The position numbers and the translations under genes are program-made. Positions 21,748 to 31,827 of a stretch of DNA of 64,000 nt are shown here, piece by piece. Source of the stretch: Verticillium longisporum (Eukaryota; Ascomycota; Sordariomycetes; Glomerellales; Plectosphaerellaceae); contig JAETXT010000004.1 of assembly GCA_019188255.1 (NCBI GenBank), positions 2,480,001-2,544,000 on the forward strand, read 5' to 3'. Position 1 is the stretch's first letter. The number at the start of each line of letters is the position of its first letter. The notes below the pieces were generated by a model. That model did no database searches. It had not been told where the DNA came from and saw nothing but the letters and a program-made list of their open reading frames with translations.

Positions 21748-22943
21748 ATGGCCGACCAGGCAGCCACCCGTAGAGGTCGAGATGCCCTCAAGCAAGCACT
21801 GCTCGTCGGGGCCTATCTTCTTGGCATCGTCGCAACCGCCATTCCCGTGCTCCTGATCTTTGCAGGATCATGGCTTGTCAATGACGAAAAGGATGCATCA
21901 GGGCCCATCCGCCTGGCTCTCTCCAAGCTTTCCATCGCATCAGTATGTGGACTCCCGCACCATTCATCCATCGCGTCACAACTCATCAAGACTCCCACCA
22001 GTTCGACGGCATCATCCCCGATCCGAATAACAAAGGGACCTACCTCCTGACGATGCACCTCTTCCCCCGCGCCTTGGGCTGGGAGTACCCTTCCGCCCCG
22101 TCCCACGGCCAAACCGCTGGCATCGTGAACCCGACGCGAGGCACACTCTACCTGCCCACCGACTTTGTCACCATCGGCAAGGCCCTCGATCTCGACCCCT
22201 CCGCCTGGGGCTGCTTCCCGCCCGTCTGGACCGACCCCTGCGAGAACCCCTTCTTCGCCGCCTTCCGCCGTCAGTTCCCCTACGAAGGCACCCCCGACGC
22301 CTGGACCGTCTTCCTGCTGAGCGCCCTCGTCACCTGCGCCGCCGCCATCGCCGCCGTCGAGCTCGCCATCGCCTTCCGCCCGAGCCTGCTGCGCTGCCAG
22401 TGCTACTTCGCCGCCCTGAAGCGGGTATGCCCGTGCCCGCGCGGCACGCGCCACGAGATCGAGAGGCTCAACGCCGCCTTCTGGGACCGCTACCGTCTGT
22501 GGATGTGGCCCGTCGTGCCCGTCATGACGGCGCTCACGTGTCTCAACCTTGCCGTGCGCGGCTGGATGCTCGTGGCCTGGCTCGACCGGTGGACGGCGCA
22601 GGGCGACGACGTGGGTCATGTGCGGCCGCGGTTGGGCGCCGCGTTTGTCGCCCTGTCGTGGACGGCGACGGCGGCTGGGTTGGGGGCCGTGCTGTGCGTG
22701 CTCGCGAGGCTGTTGCTTGCGCAGCGCACGAGCTGGATAGACCAGCAAGGCGCTGCCCCTGGTCTGGGGGACGCCGAGACCGAGGCCCATGGGCAGCGCC
22801 ATGTCGGGTTGGAAGAACCGGCGGCGAGGACTGGGCTTCCTGACGCACAGCTGAAGGGGTACTCGGATGCTGATCCGGATGCACCTCTCCCAGGTCGTGC
22901 CGCTGAGGCTGAACCGTCGAAAGGTCCACCGAGGAATGCATGA
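21748..22943 (+). CDS. Four-helix integral membrane protein (SUR7/PalI-like layout)
   Basis: It has two exons, 21748-21942 and 22002-22943, with an intron 21943-22001 (GTATGT...CACCAG, 59 bp, phase 0). The product is 378 aa. TM segments are TM1 at about residues 18-43, then a roughly 125-residue outer loop with two cysteines (GCF...DPCENP), TM2 (FLLSALVTCAAAIAAVELAIAF), TM3 (WMWPVVPVMTALTCLNLAV) and TM4 (GAAFVALSWTATAAGLGAVL). The C-terminal tail is hydrophilic and proline-rich. The long first loop and four helices resemble SUR7/PalI eisosome or pH-sensing proteins, but no diagnostic motif is clear, so the family is a guess. No frame breaks are seen. Confidence 0.75.
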
Positions 22944-23389
22944 GCGACCTTGACCCAGTCGTGTGCACGATTGAATGGGCAATTGGGCTGGATCGATCGG
23001 TCTCGGCCACGCTTCGCAAACTGGAGTGATTGTTCCGCGGTGTACCAAGGGGTGTCAATCGCCCAAGGTGCCTGACATCATGATGACTTGAACTAGCGGT
23101 CATCGATTTCATCGACCGGAGCTCACTCCAAATGGCAGTCAATGATGCCATCATTCGTCGCCGAGCGTCCAATGGCTTGACAAAACAACCAGAGGCGCAG
23201 CTTTCTTCTTGATGGCTTTCAGTTTCACGGATCGGTCTCGCCTCTCACCTTCCACTGCTCATCGCCTCAATTGACTGTCCTCCATTGACTGTCAACTCGA
23301 TTGACCATCCAAGCGGCTACGAAACACATCACGCCAGCAGCACGAACACCTTCGCCTCTGCATCAATTCACTCAGCACGTTCCAGAAAT
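22944..23389. other. Intergenic region
   Basis: Spacer and upstream region of the glycine-rich protein gene. No gene recognised. Confidence 0.5.
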
Positions 23390-24166
23390 ATGTCTGGCGG
23401 CTCAAAATACACAGTTCCCGCCGTGGTGGGCGCAACCCTCCTCGGCAGCGGCGTCTACATGATGCGCGGCCGACCGTCGGCCACGGAAGCACCAGCCCAA
23501 AACACGGCGACCTCGGCGCCGCGCCCGGACGCCGACGAAGTCGAGCGCAAGAAGCAGCAGGCCCAGTCCAAGCGTGACAATGGCATCAGCGGCGCCGGTG
23601 TCGGCATGACCTCCAACACGGGCGGCGCCGAGCTCTCCACCGGTAGCAAGGCCGGCAATCGAACGGGTCCCCAGCACGGCGGCCAGAAGATCAGCGGCGA
23701 CGTCAGCAGGGAGGATCTGCCGTCGGGCGGTGTCGGCGGCGGGCACGGCGGCGGCAACGACAACTCGAGGACGTCGGTCGAGATTGGCAAGGGTGGTACC
23801 CAGGGCAGCAAGAGCTTCTTTTCCGGGTGGTTTGGCGGCGGTGGTGGATCGAGCGACACGTCGTCTGGCGGTAGCTCGGGAGGATCGTCAAGCGGTGCCT
23901 CTGGGACAGGCCAGAGCAGCTCGGGCAAGGGTGCCGGGCAGAACAGCAGCGGATCCGGGACCAGCCTGTCGCAGAAGCTGCAGGGCACGGCTGGGACGGG
24001 TGGCTCGACGGCTGGTGGGCAGCAATATGATGTCGACCCCAAGGATACCCGGATCAAGAGTCACCACGCCGACACACCGTCGAATCGTGGCGGCAGCCCT
24101 TTCGACAAGCACCGCAAGGACGTGACGGCCGTTTCGGAGACGAGCTCGAAGCCTGGCAAGGAGTAG
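23390..24166 (+). CDS. Glycine/serine-rich protein with N-terminal hydrophobic segment
   Basis: It is 258 aa. The ATG at 23390 is chosen because the protein then begins MSGGSKYTVPAVVGATLLGSG, one short hydrophobic segment (about 8-24) suited to a membrane anchor, possibly mitochondrial. A charged patch follows (DEVERKKQQAQSKRD), then a long low-complexity Gly/Ser region. The C-terminus is polar (VDPKDTRIKSHHADTP...SPFDKHRKDV) and looks like the most conserved part. I recognise no catalytic domain. It looks like a fungal protein of unknown function, single exon, no frame breaks. Confidence 0.65.
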   Translation: MSGGSKYTVPAVVGATLLGSGVYMMRGRPSATEAPAQNTATSAPRPDADEVERKKQQAQSKRDNGISGAGVGMTSNTGGAELSTGSKAGNRTGPQHGGQKISGDVSREDLPSGGVGGGHGGGNDNSRTSVEIGKGGTQGSKSFFSGWFGGGGGSSDTSSGGSSGGSSSGASGTGQSSSGKGAGQNSSGSGTSLSQKLQGTAGTGGSTAGGQQYDVDPKDTRIKSHHADTPSNRGGSPFDKHRKDVTAVSETSSKPGKE

Positions 24167-24354
24167 TCCGCCTTAGGGATAGTCTTGTCACCCATGTATT
24201 TCTCCAAATATACTTGTACGACAATACGAATAGCATCACCTTGGCATTGTTGTGATTCCCATCTTCGTGATGCATTCGCTGATTACCTTTGTACTGATAG
24301 CAAGGCCGAAGTCATGCGGCGTTCAAGCAGCATTTCAGGAGGATTAGGCTGGCT

Positions 24355-25073
24355 TCATTGTTCATTCTTTTCTATCGTCTGCTTACTGCTGTCGCTCGCC
24401 TTCTCCTGCTCAGCCTTGGCCTGCGCCTCGTAGTCTTTCCACCGATACTCCTTCTCGATACCCAGCCTCCGTTGCGCCGTGTCGCACAGCTTCTCGTTCC
24501 CACACTCACAAACAGCCCCAGGCCGCAACCACCGATACGTAAGGCTCCACCGTCCCTCCTCGGCCTCGCTCCGCCGTCCGGCAGCGGATCCGTCTTGCGC
24601 GACCGAATGCCATGCGTCCAGTGCAGCCGCGCATCGCCGCGCATCGCCATGATGCTCCGCGGCAGCAGGTCGACGTCGGTCCTCGCCCCCGTCGCGCCGT
24701 CGCGGAACTGCATCGACACGGGCGCCCCCAGCGACAGCGCGTACAGCTGGTCAAAGGCGCTGTGCGTGTCGACGTGCGGCGGGATGCCCGTGCCGGGCGC
24801 GTAGTACTGCAGGCACACCTGGTCCGGCGCGCGGGCCTCGGTGCGCGGCAGCAGCGGCGGCAGCCAGGCCGGGAACGGGATGTAGGCCGTCGCCTCGTCG
24901 ATGCCGAACGTCTTGTAGGAAAAGGTGTGCCCGTAGTGCAGCGCGAGGCGGCCCTTGCGGTCGGGCCACGTGAGCTGCGTCTGGAAGATGGTGAGCAGCG
25001 CCGCTTCGTGCTCGGGCGTGATGAAGTCTTGCTGCATGAATATGCCGGAGGGCTGGATGGGGAGTTCCTCCAT
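24355..25073 (-). CDS. AlkB-type 2-oxoglutarate/Fe(II) dioxygenase
   Basis: It is an ALKBH8-like member of the AlkB family, which hydroxylates alkyl or wobble modifications on nucleic acids. The product is 239 aa with one base restored near 24571-24575. The iron facial triad is visible: H100 and D102 (PPHVDTHSAFDQLYALSLG) and H154 (HWTHGIRSRKTDPLPDG), with the arginines after it for 2-oxoglutarate. After the repair the frame continues EEGRWSLTYRWLRPG, then a cysteine cluster CECGNEKLC likely to bind zinc, and a charged helix to the stop at 24355. Without repair the tail becomes Arg-rich and unlike the family. There is no methyltransferase domain as in animal ALKBH8. The exact substrate is unknown. 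Confidence 0.85.
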
Positions 25074-25640
25074 CGCGGCTTGTTGGCTCGACTGATGCTG
25101 ATCTGGGGGAATGTTTTGTGGCCCTTGCTCTTCAAGGTTGGTACTGCTAGGTGCTCATTGTGAAGGTTGGTGCAGTGTGGAGACTGGGAATGGAGTCAAA
25201 TCGGATGACGGAGAGAATTATCTTGATGGTTAAAGCGGTCACGTGACAGCGCATTCTCTCAGAAATCAATGGCCTGTCCAATGAAAAATATCCCAAGTCA
25301 TTTCTGCTGATGAATCAGTAACAGAAAGCATTTATTTCTTCGTACGTGGTGTTTCAATGGTAGACCTGAGGTTTCATGGTGCTGTTGCGCCCTTCTGTAA
25401 TCGAACCTCAAGCCCGGCCCCGGAGCATGCTGGCTCTCACAAGAGTGAAATGCCTCGTATATTCAAGATTGAAGGTCCAAAAACCAACAAGGAAACATTT
25501 CACAAATATAGCGTTGACCGCCAGCTGGGCCCTGCAACACAGTCAAATGCAGACAACGAGGCAGGACTCTCTGTTGGATGGTCTTGACACTGTTGGGCTT
25601 TCAGATTTGAACATGCACAGACGGAGACATCAACCTAGTT
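25074..25640. other. Intergenic region
   Basis: It holds the upstream region of the AlkB gene (minus strand) and the 3' region of the Zn2Cys6 gene. No further gene is seen. Confidence 0.5.
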
Positions 25641-27040
25641 CTACAGATAGGCAGACTCCTGGCTAGCCCACGGAGAATTCCTTTCCTCAAACCACTGAAC
25701 CTGTCGTCTGGGCCAGTCAATGATGTCCTCCATCTCCTCATTGCCGGCAACCTGCTGGTCGATCAATTCGAATAAGTCATGCGACCACCCCTTCATAAAC
25801 CAGAACCTCGGCTCCATCATCTTCCAAAACACGGAGAAATACGCAAGAAGAGCCAAGGCGTTCGGGTCAAAACTTTGTATGTCCCCCACGACCGTGTCGG
25901 GGACGACATAGGCAAACATGATGAGCATACCGAATTCAGGATCGGGACCCGCATTCTTCACGAAAACCACAAGTCGCTGGAGAGCCTGCATGGCCAAAGT
26001 GTACGCCTCCTGAGATTGCGGCGGAACATGTTGCTCCAGGAACTCGGACAGCTTGTCCAGCGCCCGAAAGACGTCTTCTGGGACCAGAGATCCCTCCGCC
26101 GGCTCTTCCCTGTCGCCGAGCTGTCAGCGCACTTCCCTGGTTCACCGCGCCACCCGGTGTTCTGACTCACCATATGACCTCGCTCTCATCGTCGGGTCTC
26201 CATATGCTATGAAAAAGAGGGGCAAGATACGATTTTTCAGAGTCGACTGGTAGCGCTCGAGAACGGCTCGATGGCCGCGCACAAAGGCGAACACTTCGAA
26301 GATGTTGACGGCTTCTGACGACCCGGCCGTCAACCCTGCGACGGTATGCGAGGGTCGAAAGCACACGTAGATCAGAACACAAGACGAGAAGCACATGAGC
26401 GGCTTCCAGTTCCCGGCATTGATGTTCACGATACCAGCCATGAAGGTCGCCATGCCGAGACCCTGGTGGTAGGCCGCGAGGTCGAGGTACTGCTCCCGCT
26501 GCCCCGGAGATCCACTTGGCAGGGCTGCCTTGTGAAGCGCGGCCAGGGACAGCAGGCCGTGCATGACGAAAGGGTGGTCGTATCCGATCTGCGGGAACCG
26601 GCAGCGCCAAATGTGGCGCACATCCGAGCGAAAGCTCAGCGTGTGGGCCGTGCTGATGGTGAAGTGGTGCATAAGCTCCAGGCCTGAGAGCGCCCACATG
26701 TCGCTCGACGCCGGCAGTGGTGTCGGCATAGAGAGCGGCGCCGGAGGGGGTCATGGAGGCTCTCCGGCGTGTAATACTCCGCGCCGGGAAGCGAATGGCT
26801 CAGCCTCGGGTCAATAGGCAAGAGGAGCTCGGGGGTCGTCCAGGTCTTGTCGATGACAAAAGAGCAGCGCACGCCATGGCGATGACAATTCCTACAGAAG
26901 GGCCGAGATTCGTCGCACTGCAGAAGCCATCAGATGCGGCAGCAGCATGATGGAAGCTGACGGGCTGTTACCTTGACTTTTCTTCTTTTGCAATTGGCGC
27001 AGCCGAAGCGAGACTTGGTATGAGGTCGACGCAATGGCAT
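25641..27040 (-). CDS. Zn2Cys6 transcription factor
   Basis: It has three exons: 26972-27040, 26171-26917 and 25641-26109. Introns are 54 bp (26918-26971) and 61 bp (26110-26170). The zinc cluster spans the first splice: CANCKRRKVK, then CDESRPFCRNCHRHGVRC (C-x2-C-x6-C-x6-C-x2-C-x6-C), followed by a basic stretch. The middle part has MHHFTISTAHTLSFR and IGYDHPFVMHGLLSLAALH, typical of sterol-uptake-control-like fungal regulators. Two bases are missing, in runs G5 26746-26750 and T5 26233-26237. With both restored the exons sum to 428 codons plus stop. It is divergent from the P450 gene with 531 bp between starts, so it may regulate it (inference). Target genes are unknown. Confidence 0.85.
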
Positions 27041-27571
27041 TGTTCGGGTTCGTACTTCAGATGCGAGAGGTCGGGTTCCCACTTCGCTTCAAATCACTGG
27101 GATCGCAAAGCGAATCTTGAGAGAGATGGATAAGTAGGGGGAATTCGCCACAAGAGTCTACAGACTATAATACATTCGGACCTTCCGACAAAACTCTTCT
27201 TATCCCCGTTCACATCGCGAACGACCGCCGCTGCTGGCTGATGCGACTCGCGGCTTTGAGGCGGAGGCTGATCGTACCTGTTAAACGAGGTGCGAGTCCG
27301 AACCCGCGCGTACCAAAGACGGCATTAGTTTTGGTGCTGAGCGTGTCGATCGACTCGGTGGAGCTTTGCGTCAGTCGTATTACTCGGGTCCTCGCGTGTA
27401 TACGAGCCAGTGAACGCTTTCCGGGCAATGCCGCGATCCCGAGAGAGAAGATGAATAAAAGTCGAAACACACCCCGCGAACCTGTCAATGCCGTTCCTTT
27501 TCTACATCTATGCAGGGCTTCGAGGTTCGATTAGCATTCAAATTCTACGAGCGGTGGAGCCAGGCCCAGAA
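27041..27571. promoter_or_regulatory. Shared upstream region of Zn2Cys6 gene and P450 gene
   Basis: The two genes are divergent and 531 bp apart. I see no clear TATA box. Several CGG/CCG triplets of the kind bound by Zn2Cys6 dimers occur, for example around 27230-27310 (CGCGGCTTTGAGGCGG), but none is a strong palindrome. The role is inferred from position. Confidence 0.4.
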
Positions 27572-29463
27572 ATGGAAGTTAAATACGTTTCGTCTACTGA
27601 AGGTCCGTCATCAACAACAACCCTGCCATGGGTCCCAGTTGCTGGGGTCATAGCGGGTACGGTAAGTCAACTGATACTTCAGCTGCTATTGGCGAGGAAC
27701 TCATACCCGGCCTAGGTTGTTCTCTATGTCATCTTGACGGGAGTTTACAACATCTGGTTTCATCCGCTTCGGGCGTACCCTGGCCCCTGGTGGCTTGTCG
27801 CCAATCGACTACCATACACCTTGTCCGTCTTGCGGGGCACCGCTACTCGGCGGGCAAAGGCTCTGCACGAGCAGTACGGCCATGTTGTCCGTATCAATCC
27901 CGACACCCTGTCGTTCACTTCTGGGGAGGCATGGCGTGGTGCGTGGCGTCCCTCCCACGCTTGAGACTCTAACTCAACCGACGCAGTTGTTAACCCAGGT
28001 CGTTAGATATCTACGGCTCTCAGTCAAGATGCAACCCGGGCATACCGAAAGACCCTTACTTTTACATGCAACATCAAGGCCCAGCAAACATTGTTCGTTG
28101 ATCGTTCTTACACACCAACATCTTCCTAACCTTCTGGCAGTCAACCCTCAATGACGACGACCATCATCGTCTCCGGCGTGTACAGCTCAACGCCTTCTCT
28201 CCGAAGGCGTTGGCGTCTCATGAGGTGCACGTTCGGCATCATGCTTCAGACCTGGTCTCTCAGCTCAGGTCCAGCGCTGATGCGAAGACAGACGTCGACA
28301 TCTTTCTGCGACTTGAGCTTCTCGTAACGGACATCATCAGCAAACTTGTACTAGGCGAGTCGTTTTGCCTGCTCGAGAAGGATGACCCTCAGTCTGGGCA
28401 TTTTGGAGTCTTCTCGGTCCTGAGGAATCACACGTACGCCCGCGAAATGATGCATTGGCCTAGTATCTTTAGACGGGCCGTTGTCAGATTCATGACCAAG
28501 AGACCAGCGACACCAAATCAGACAATGTGGATGACCAGGAAAGCGACCCAGAAACGGTTCCAGCAAGAGGGTGACGAGTATGATTACATCTCGTGCATGC
28601 AAAGGGGCAGCCCCAAGCTAAGGTTCGTTGCGGCCTCCGGATTGTAAATACCTTCCTCTCCGGGGTGCACTCACTGATGGATCGCCAGAATGTCGGAGGA
28701 CGAAATAAGAGTCTCGACCACAGCATTCGTTATTGCTGGCAGCGAAACAAGTATGAAAAGGCCCCTACTCCTTTCAATTTTTCATTCGTCGCGTGGAGTC
28801 GTTCCCTGACTCGTGACTGCAGCTGCGACGGCCATAGCTGCAACCATGTACCTGCTATGCAAGAACCCACGGGTGTACAGCGCCCTCACCCACTCGATAC
28901 GCTCTGATTTTCCTCTGGAGTCAGACATGACCATGCCCAGACTTGTCCAGCACGAGCAGCTGAACAATGTTCTGCAAGAGGCGCTCCGCCTGTATCCCCC
29001 AGTGCCGGACAATCTCTTCCGACGAACCGCCGACAACGCCAGTCTGGTGATGGGAAAGGTTTTGCCACCAGACACGAGCGTCACGATGAACGTGTGGGCT
29101 GCCAATACTTCCGCGCTCAACTTCCATCGCCCGGATGAAATGCTGCCCGACAGATGGTCGAGCTCACGCCCCAAGGAGTTCGAAGGCGATGATAGGGGGT
29201 TTTCAACCCTTTTGGAGTCGGTCCCAAAGACTTTTTGGGCAAAGGGTGAGTGAGACTGACAGCCCGCCGATTGGCGCGACCAAGAATGGCGACGTTGACA
29301 CTACTGCAGACTGGCGTGGATGGAAATGCGCATCGTAGTGGCGTACCTTGTGTGGCACTTTCAATTTGAGCTCACGCCCGAAAGCGAAGCTTGGATGGAT
29401 GGTCAGAAGGTGTTCATGTTCTGGGAAAAGCCACCACTGAGGGTCAAAGTGATGAAGAGGTAG
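27572..29463 (+). CDS. Cytochrome P450, heme cysteine replaced by Phe
   Basis: It has seven exons: 27572-27661, 27716-27938, 28007-28092, 28141-28622, 28689-28750, 28823-29245 and 29310-29463. All introns are GT-AG, 48-72 bp. The product is 506 aa after one base is restored in the G5 run 29195-29199. P450 marks are an N-terminal TM, the WFHPLRAYPGP hinge, I-helix AGSETT (split by an intron), K-helix EALR with YPPVPDN and RPDEMLPDRW. The heme loop reads NPFGVGPKDFLGKG, with Phe (codon TTT, 29231-29233) where the thiolate cysteine must be. A P450 without this cysteine should not bind heme normally. It is therefore probably dead or repurposed unless the base is a sequencing error. Its substrate is unknown. 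It is divergent from the Zn2Cys6 gene. Confidence 0.85.
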
Positions 29464-30522
29464 GACGAGGAGGACGTAGCTATACACACACACAGAGAGA
29501 GAAACCAGGCACTCACTCAGTCCAAACAAGCTTTATTCCACGAGTCATTCGAGCACTGCATCTTCGGCTCTGCGCATCATTGGGCCAGCAGATTTTGGTC
29601 GACCGTGACTGTGGTTAGCCTGTCTACGAAATAAGCCTTGTTGTCCAGAACAAGTGTCGGAACCATGTACCCCGCCCCGTGATTTCATGCAAGGGGGTGG
29701 CTTGGCGATTCAGAGTCTTCATTGGTGGCAATTGGGAATAACGTCCTTCTCAACGACACCACAAGACATCGTCTAGCGAATGGCAAATCCCCGGTGTTGC
29801 CACGCGGGGTACTGCAGTGTTGAAACATGGGGTGCCGCCTGCAATATCCAGTCTAGATGAACAGCTGTGCCCGACACATCGACTTCTCGCGAGGTTCATG
29901 CCTGTGGCCGTGATTAAAGGACCATCTTCAGACCATGATTTGACGTTGCCGCCAACAGGCCGATCGATCTGCATGGTCGTCTGCATATGTAGTGCTACCT
30001 TCCTCCGGGAGCCTCAATACAGGGATTATTTTCCACAAATCGGATCGTAATATTTGAAGCACCTTGACCCTGATAAAGTTGTCCAGCCATCACTAGTCAT
30101 CATTTTTCGCCCTCCAAAAAGTAGCGGGCGACGGCCGTGTTTGCAGTGAGTAGAAACATAGCCTCAACCAGCCAATTGTACCAAACAGGATATAAGTCTG
30201 TGACAACATCATTTGGAGGCGAAACAAGGGTCAGCTAGAGGCAGCCACGGCTCAGCCTTTCTATCTTGTCGCGACAGGACTGGTGGAAATCTTGGCCAAT
30301 TTGATTTTCCCTGATTGCTTCCATGTCGAGGTTGAGAATAGTCATGTTGTGCTTCCGAACTTCTCTTTACGTCTCCGCCGGGCACCTGACTGTCTGAACA
30401 ACGCAAGTATATAGTTTGAATGTCTCCGTGCTGAAGTTGTATGTTTCGAAGATTTTTGGACACCATCCTGCAGTGAAACCAAGGACAGAATAGTCTAGAG
30501 CCTCTCATACAACACCGGCAAA
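29464..30522. other. Intergenic region upstream of pectate lyase
   Basis: No gene recognised. It contains a short CA/GA-rich tract near 29484-29500. The last few hundred bases are the likely pectate lyase promoter. Confidence 0.5.
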
Positions 30523-31827
30523 ATGCGCTCGACAATCATCTTGGCCCTCATCCCCGCGGCCCTTGGCTGCCTCAATGCCAACACAAACAGTTGCGCCAGT
30601 TTCATCAAGTCAAACGCCGCCACGGCTTCGGCCTTCTGTGCAACCTTCACGCAGAGCAAGGTCACCGCCACCTCGGCACTCCCGGCCTGGGCCACGCACT
30701 GCTCTCGGAAGCCTAGTCTTGTCTCCGCCGAGTGCTCGTGCCACTACACGGCCGGCGGCGGCGGCGGCGGCCCGACCGCCACGGCCGTCCCGACCACCCC
30801 GACCACGACGCTGCGCACGAGCACCACGACCGCAGGTGGCGGTGGGGTTGTGACACCCCCGCAGGAGTGGTCACGGCTTTGCCCCAGTCCTCTGGTGCTG
30901 TCTCTTCCTCGGCAGCTATCACGGTAACCGCGTCATTCGACGGCGGCATGAAGAACTACGACCGCTCGCGTGAGTGATGACCCTGTGAGCTAGCAGATTG
31001 AGGCAATTTGGTCCGCTAATCATCGTGTGAAAAAGCCCGAGTTTGTGCCGACCAGAGCGAGACGGGTGAGAAGGATGCCATGTTTGTGCTCGAGGCTGGT
31101 GCCACGCTCTCGAACGTGATCATCGGTCCCAACCAGGCCGAGGGTGTGCACTGCAAGGGCCCTTGGTAAGTGACTATCCCGCAACAATCCTCATCCGAAG
31201 TCCTCTTGGCTAACCTGCGCCTAGCACCTTGTGAGTCACCCGAGACTCGCCCCTGACAGCTTCCAGACTCTGTGAACTAACATGAGCAGGATCAACGTGT
31301 GGTGGCAGGATGTTTGCGAGGACGCCCTGTAAGCTGCCCGGCCCCCTTTTTTCTCCCTCATCCCCCTCCCCCTCCCATCCCCCTTTTTCCTGCCGCGGTG
31401 GACATTGAGCTAATCTGAAATCTCTCACAGGACGATCAAGCAGTCCAGCGGCACCTCATACGTAATTGGTGGCGGCGCCTTCAAGGCGGCCGATAAGATC
31501 TTCCAGTTCAACGGGTTCGGAACGCTCGACATCAAAAACTTCTACGCCAACGACTACGGCAAGGTCGTCCGAAGCTGTGGCAACTGCAGCAACAACGGTG
31601 GCGCTAGGCATGTGATTATGAACAACGTCATCGCCAAAGACGGCGGCGTCCTCTGCGGCATCAACACGAACTATGGTGACACTTGCACGATTAACAACAG
31701 CTGCCAAGACGGTAACAAGACGTGCGACAAGTACACCGGGAACAACTCGGGCAAGGAGCCCAGCAAGATCGGGTCCGGCCCCGACAGCACCTATTGCAAG
31801 GTCAACGCCTTCTCGACCACGTGCTAG
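30523..31827 (+). CDS. Secreted pectate lyase, PL3 family, with extra N-terminal Cys module
   Basis: It cleaves de-esterified pectin by beta-elimination outside the cell. Exons are 30523-30969, 31036-31165, 31225-31230 (6 nt), 31290-31328 and 31431-31827. The product is 339 aa with one base restored in the C5 run 30856-30860. It has a signal peptide (about residues 1-16) and a roughly 55-residue module with six cysteines (16, 24, 39, 60, 71, 73). A Gly/Thr/Pro linker follows, then the PL3 beta-helix with [32 protein letters not shown] and VRSCGNC. The micro-exon CACCTT is required to read GPCTLINVWW. Most PL3 enzymes lack the N-terminal module, whose role is unknown. This suggests a plant-degrading lifestyle. 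Confidence 0.92.

Noticed and set aside
21813..23048. Minus-strand frame of 411 codons opposite the four-helix membrane protein
   Set aside because: Gly/Ala/Arg-rich shadow. The plus strand has TM segments and a good intron.
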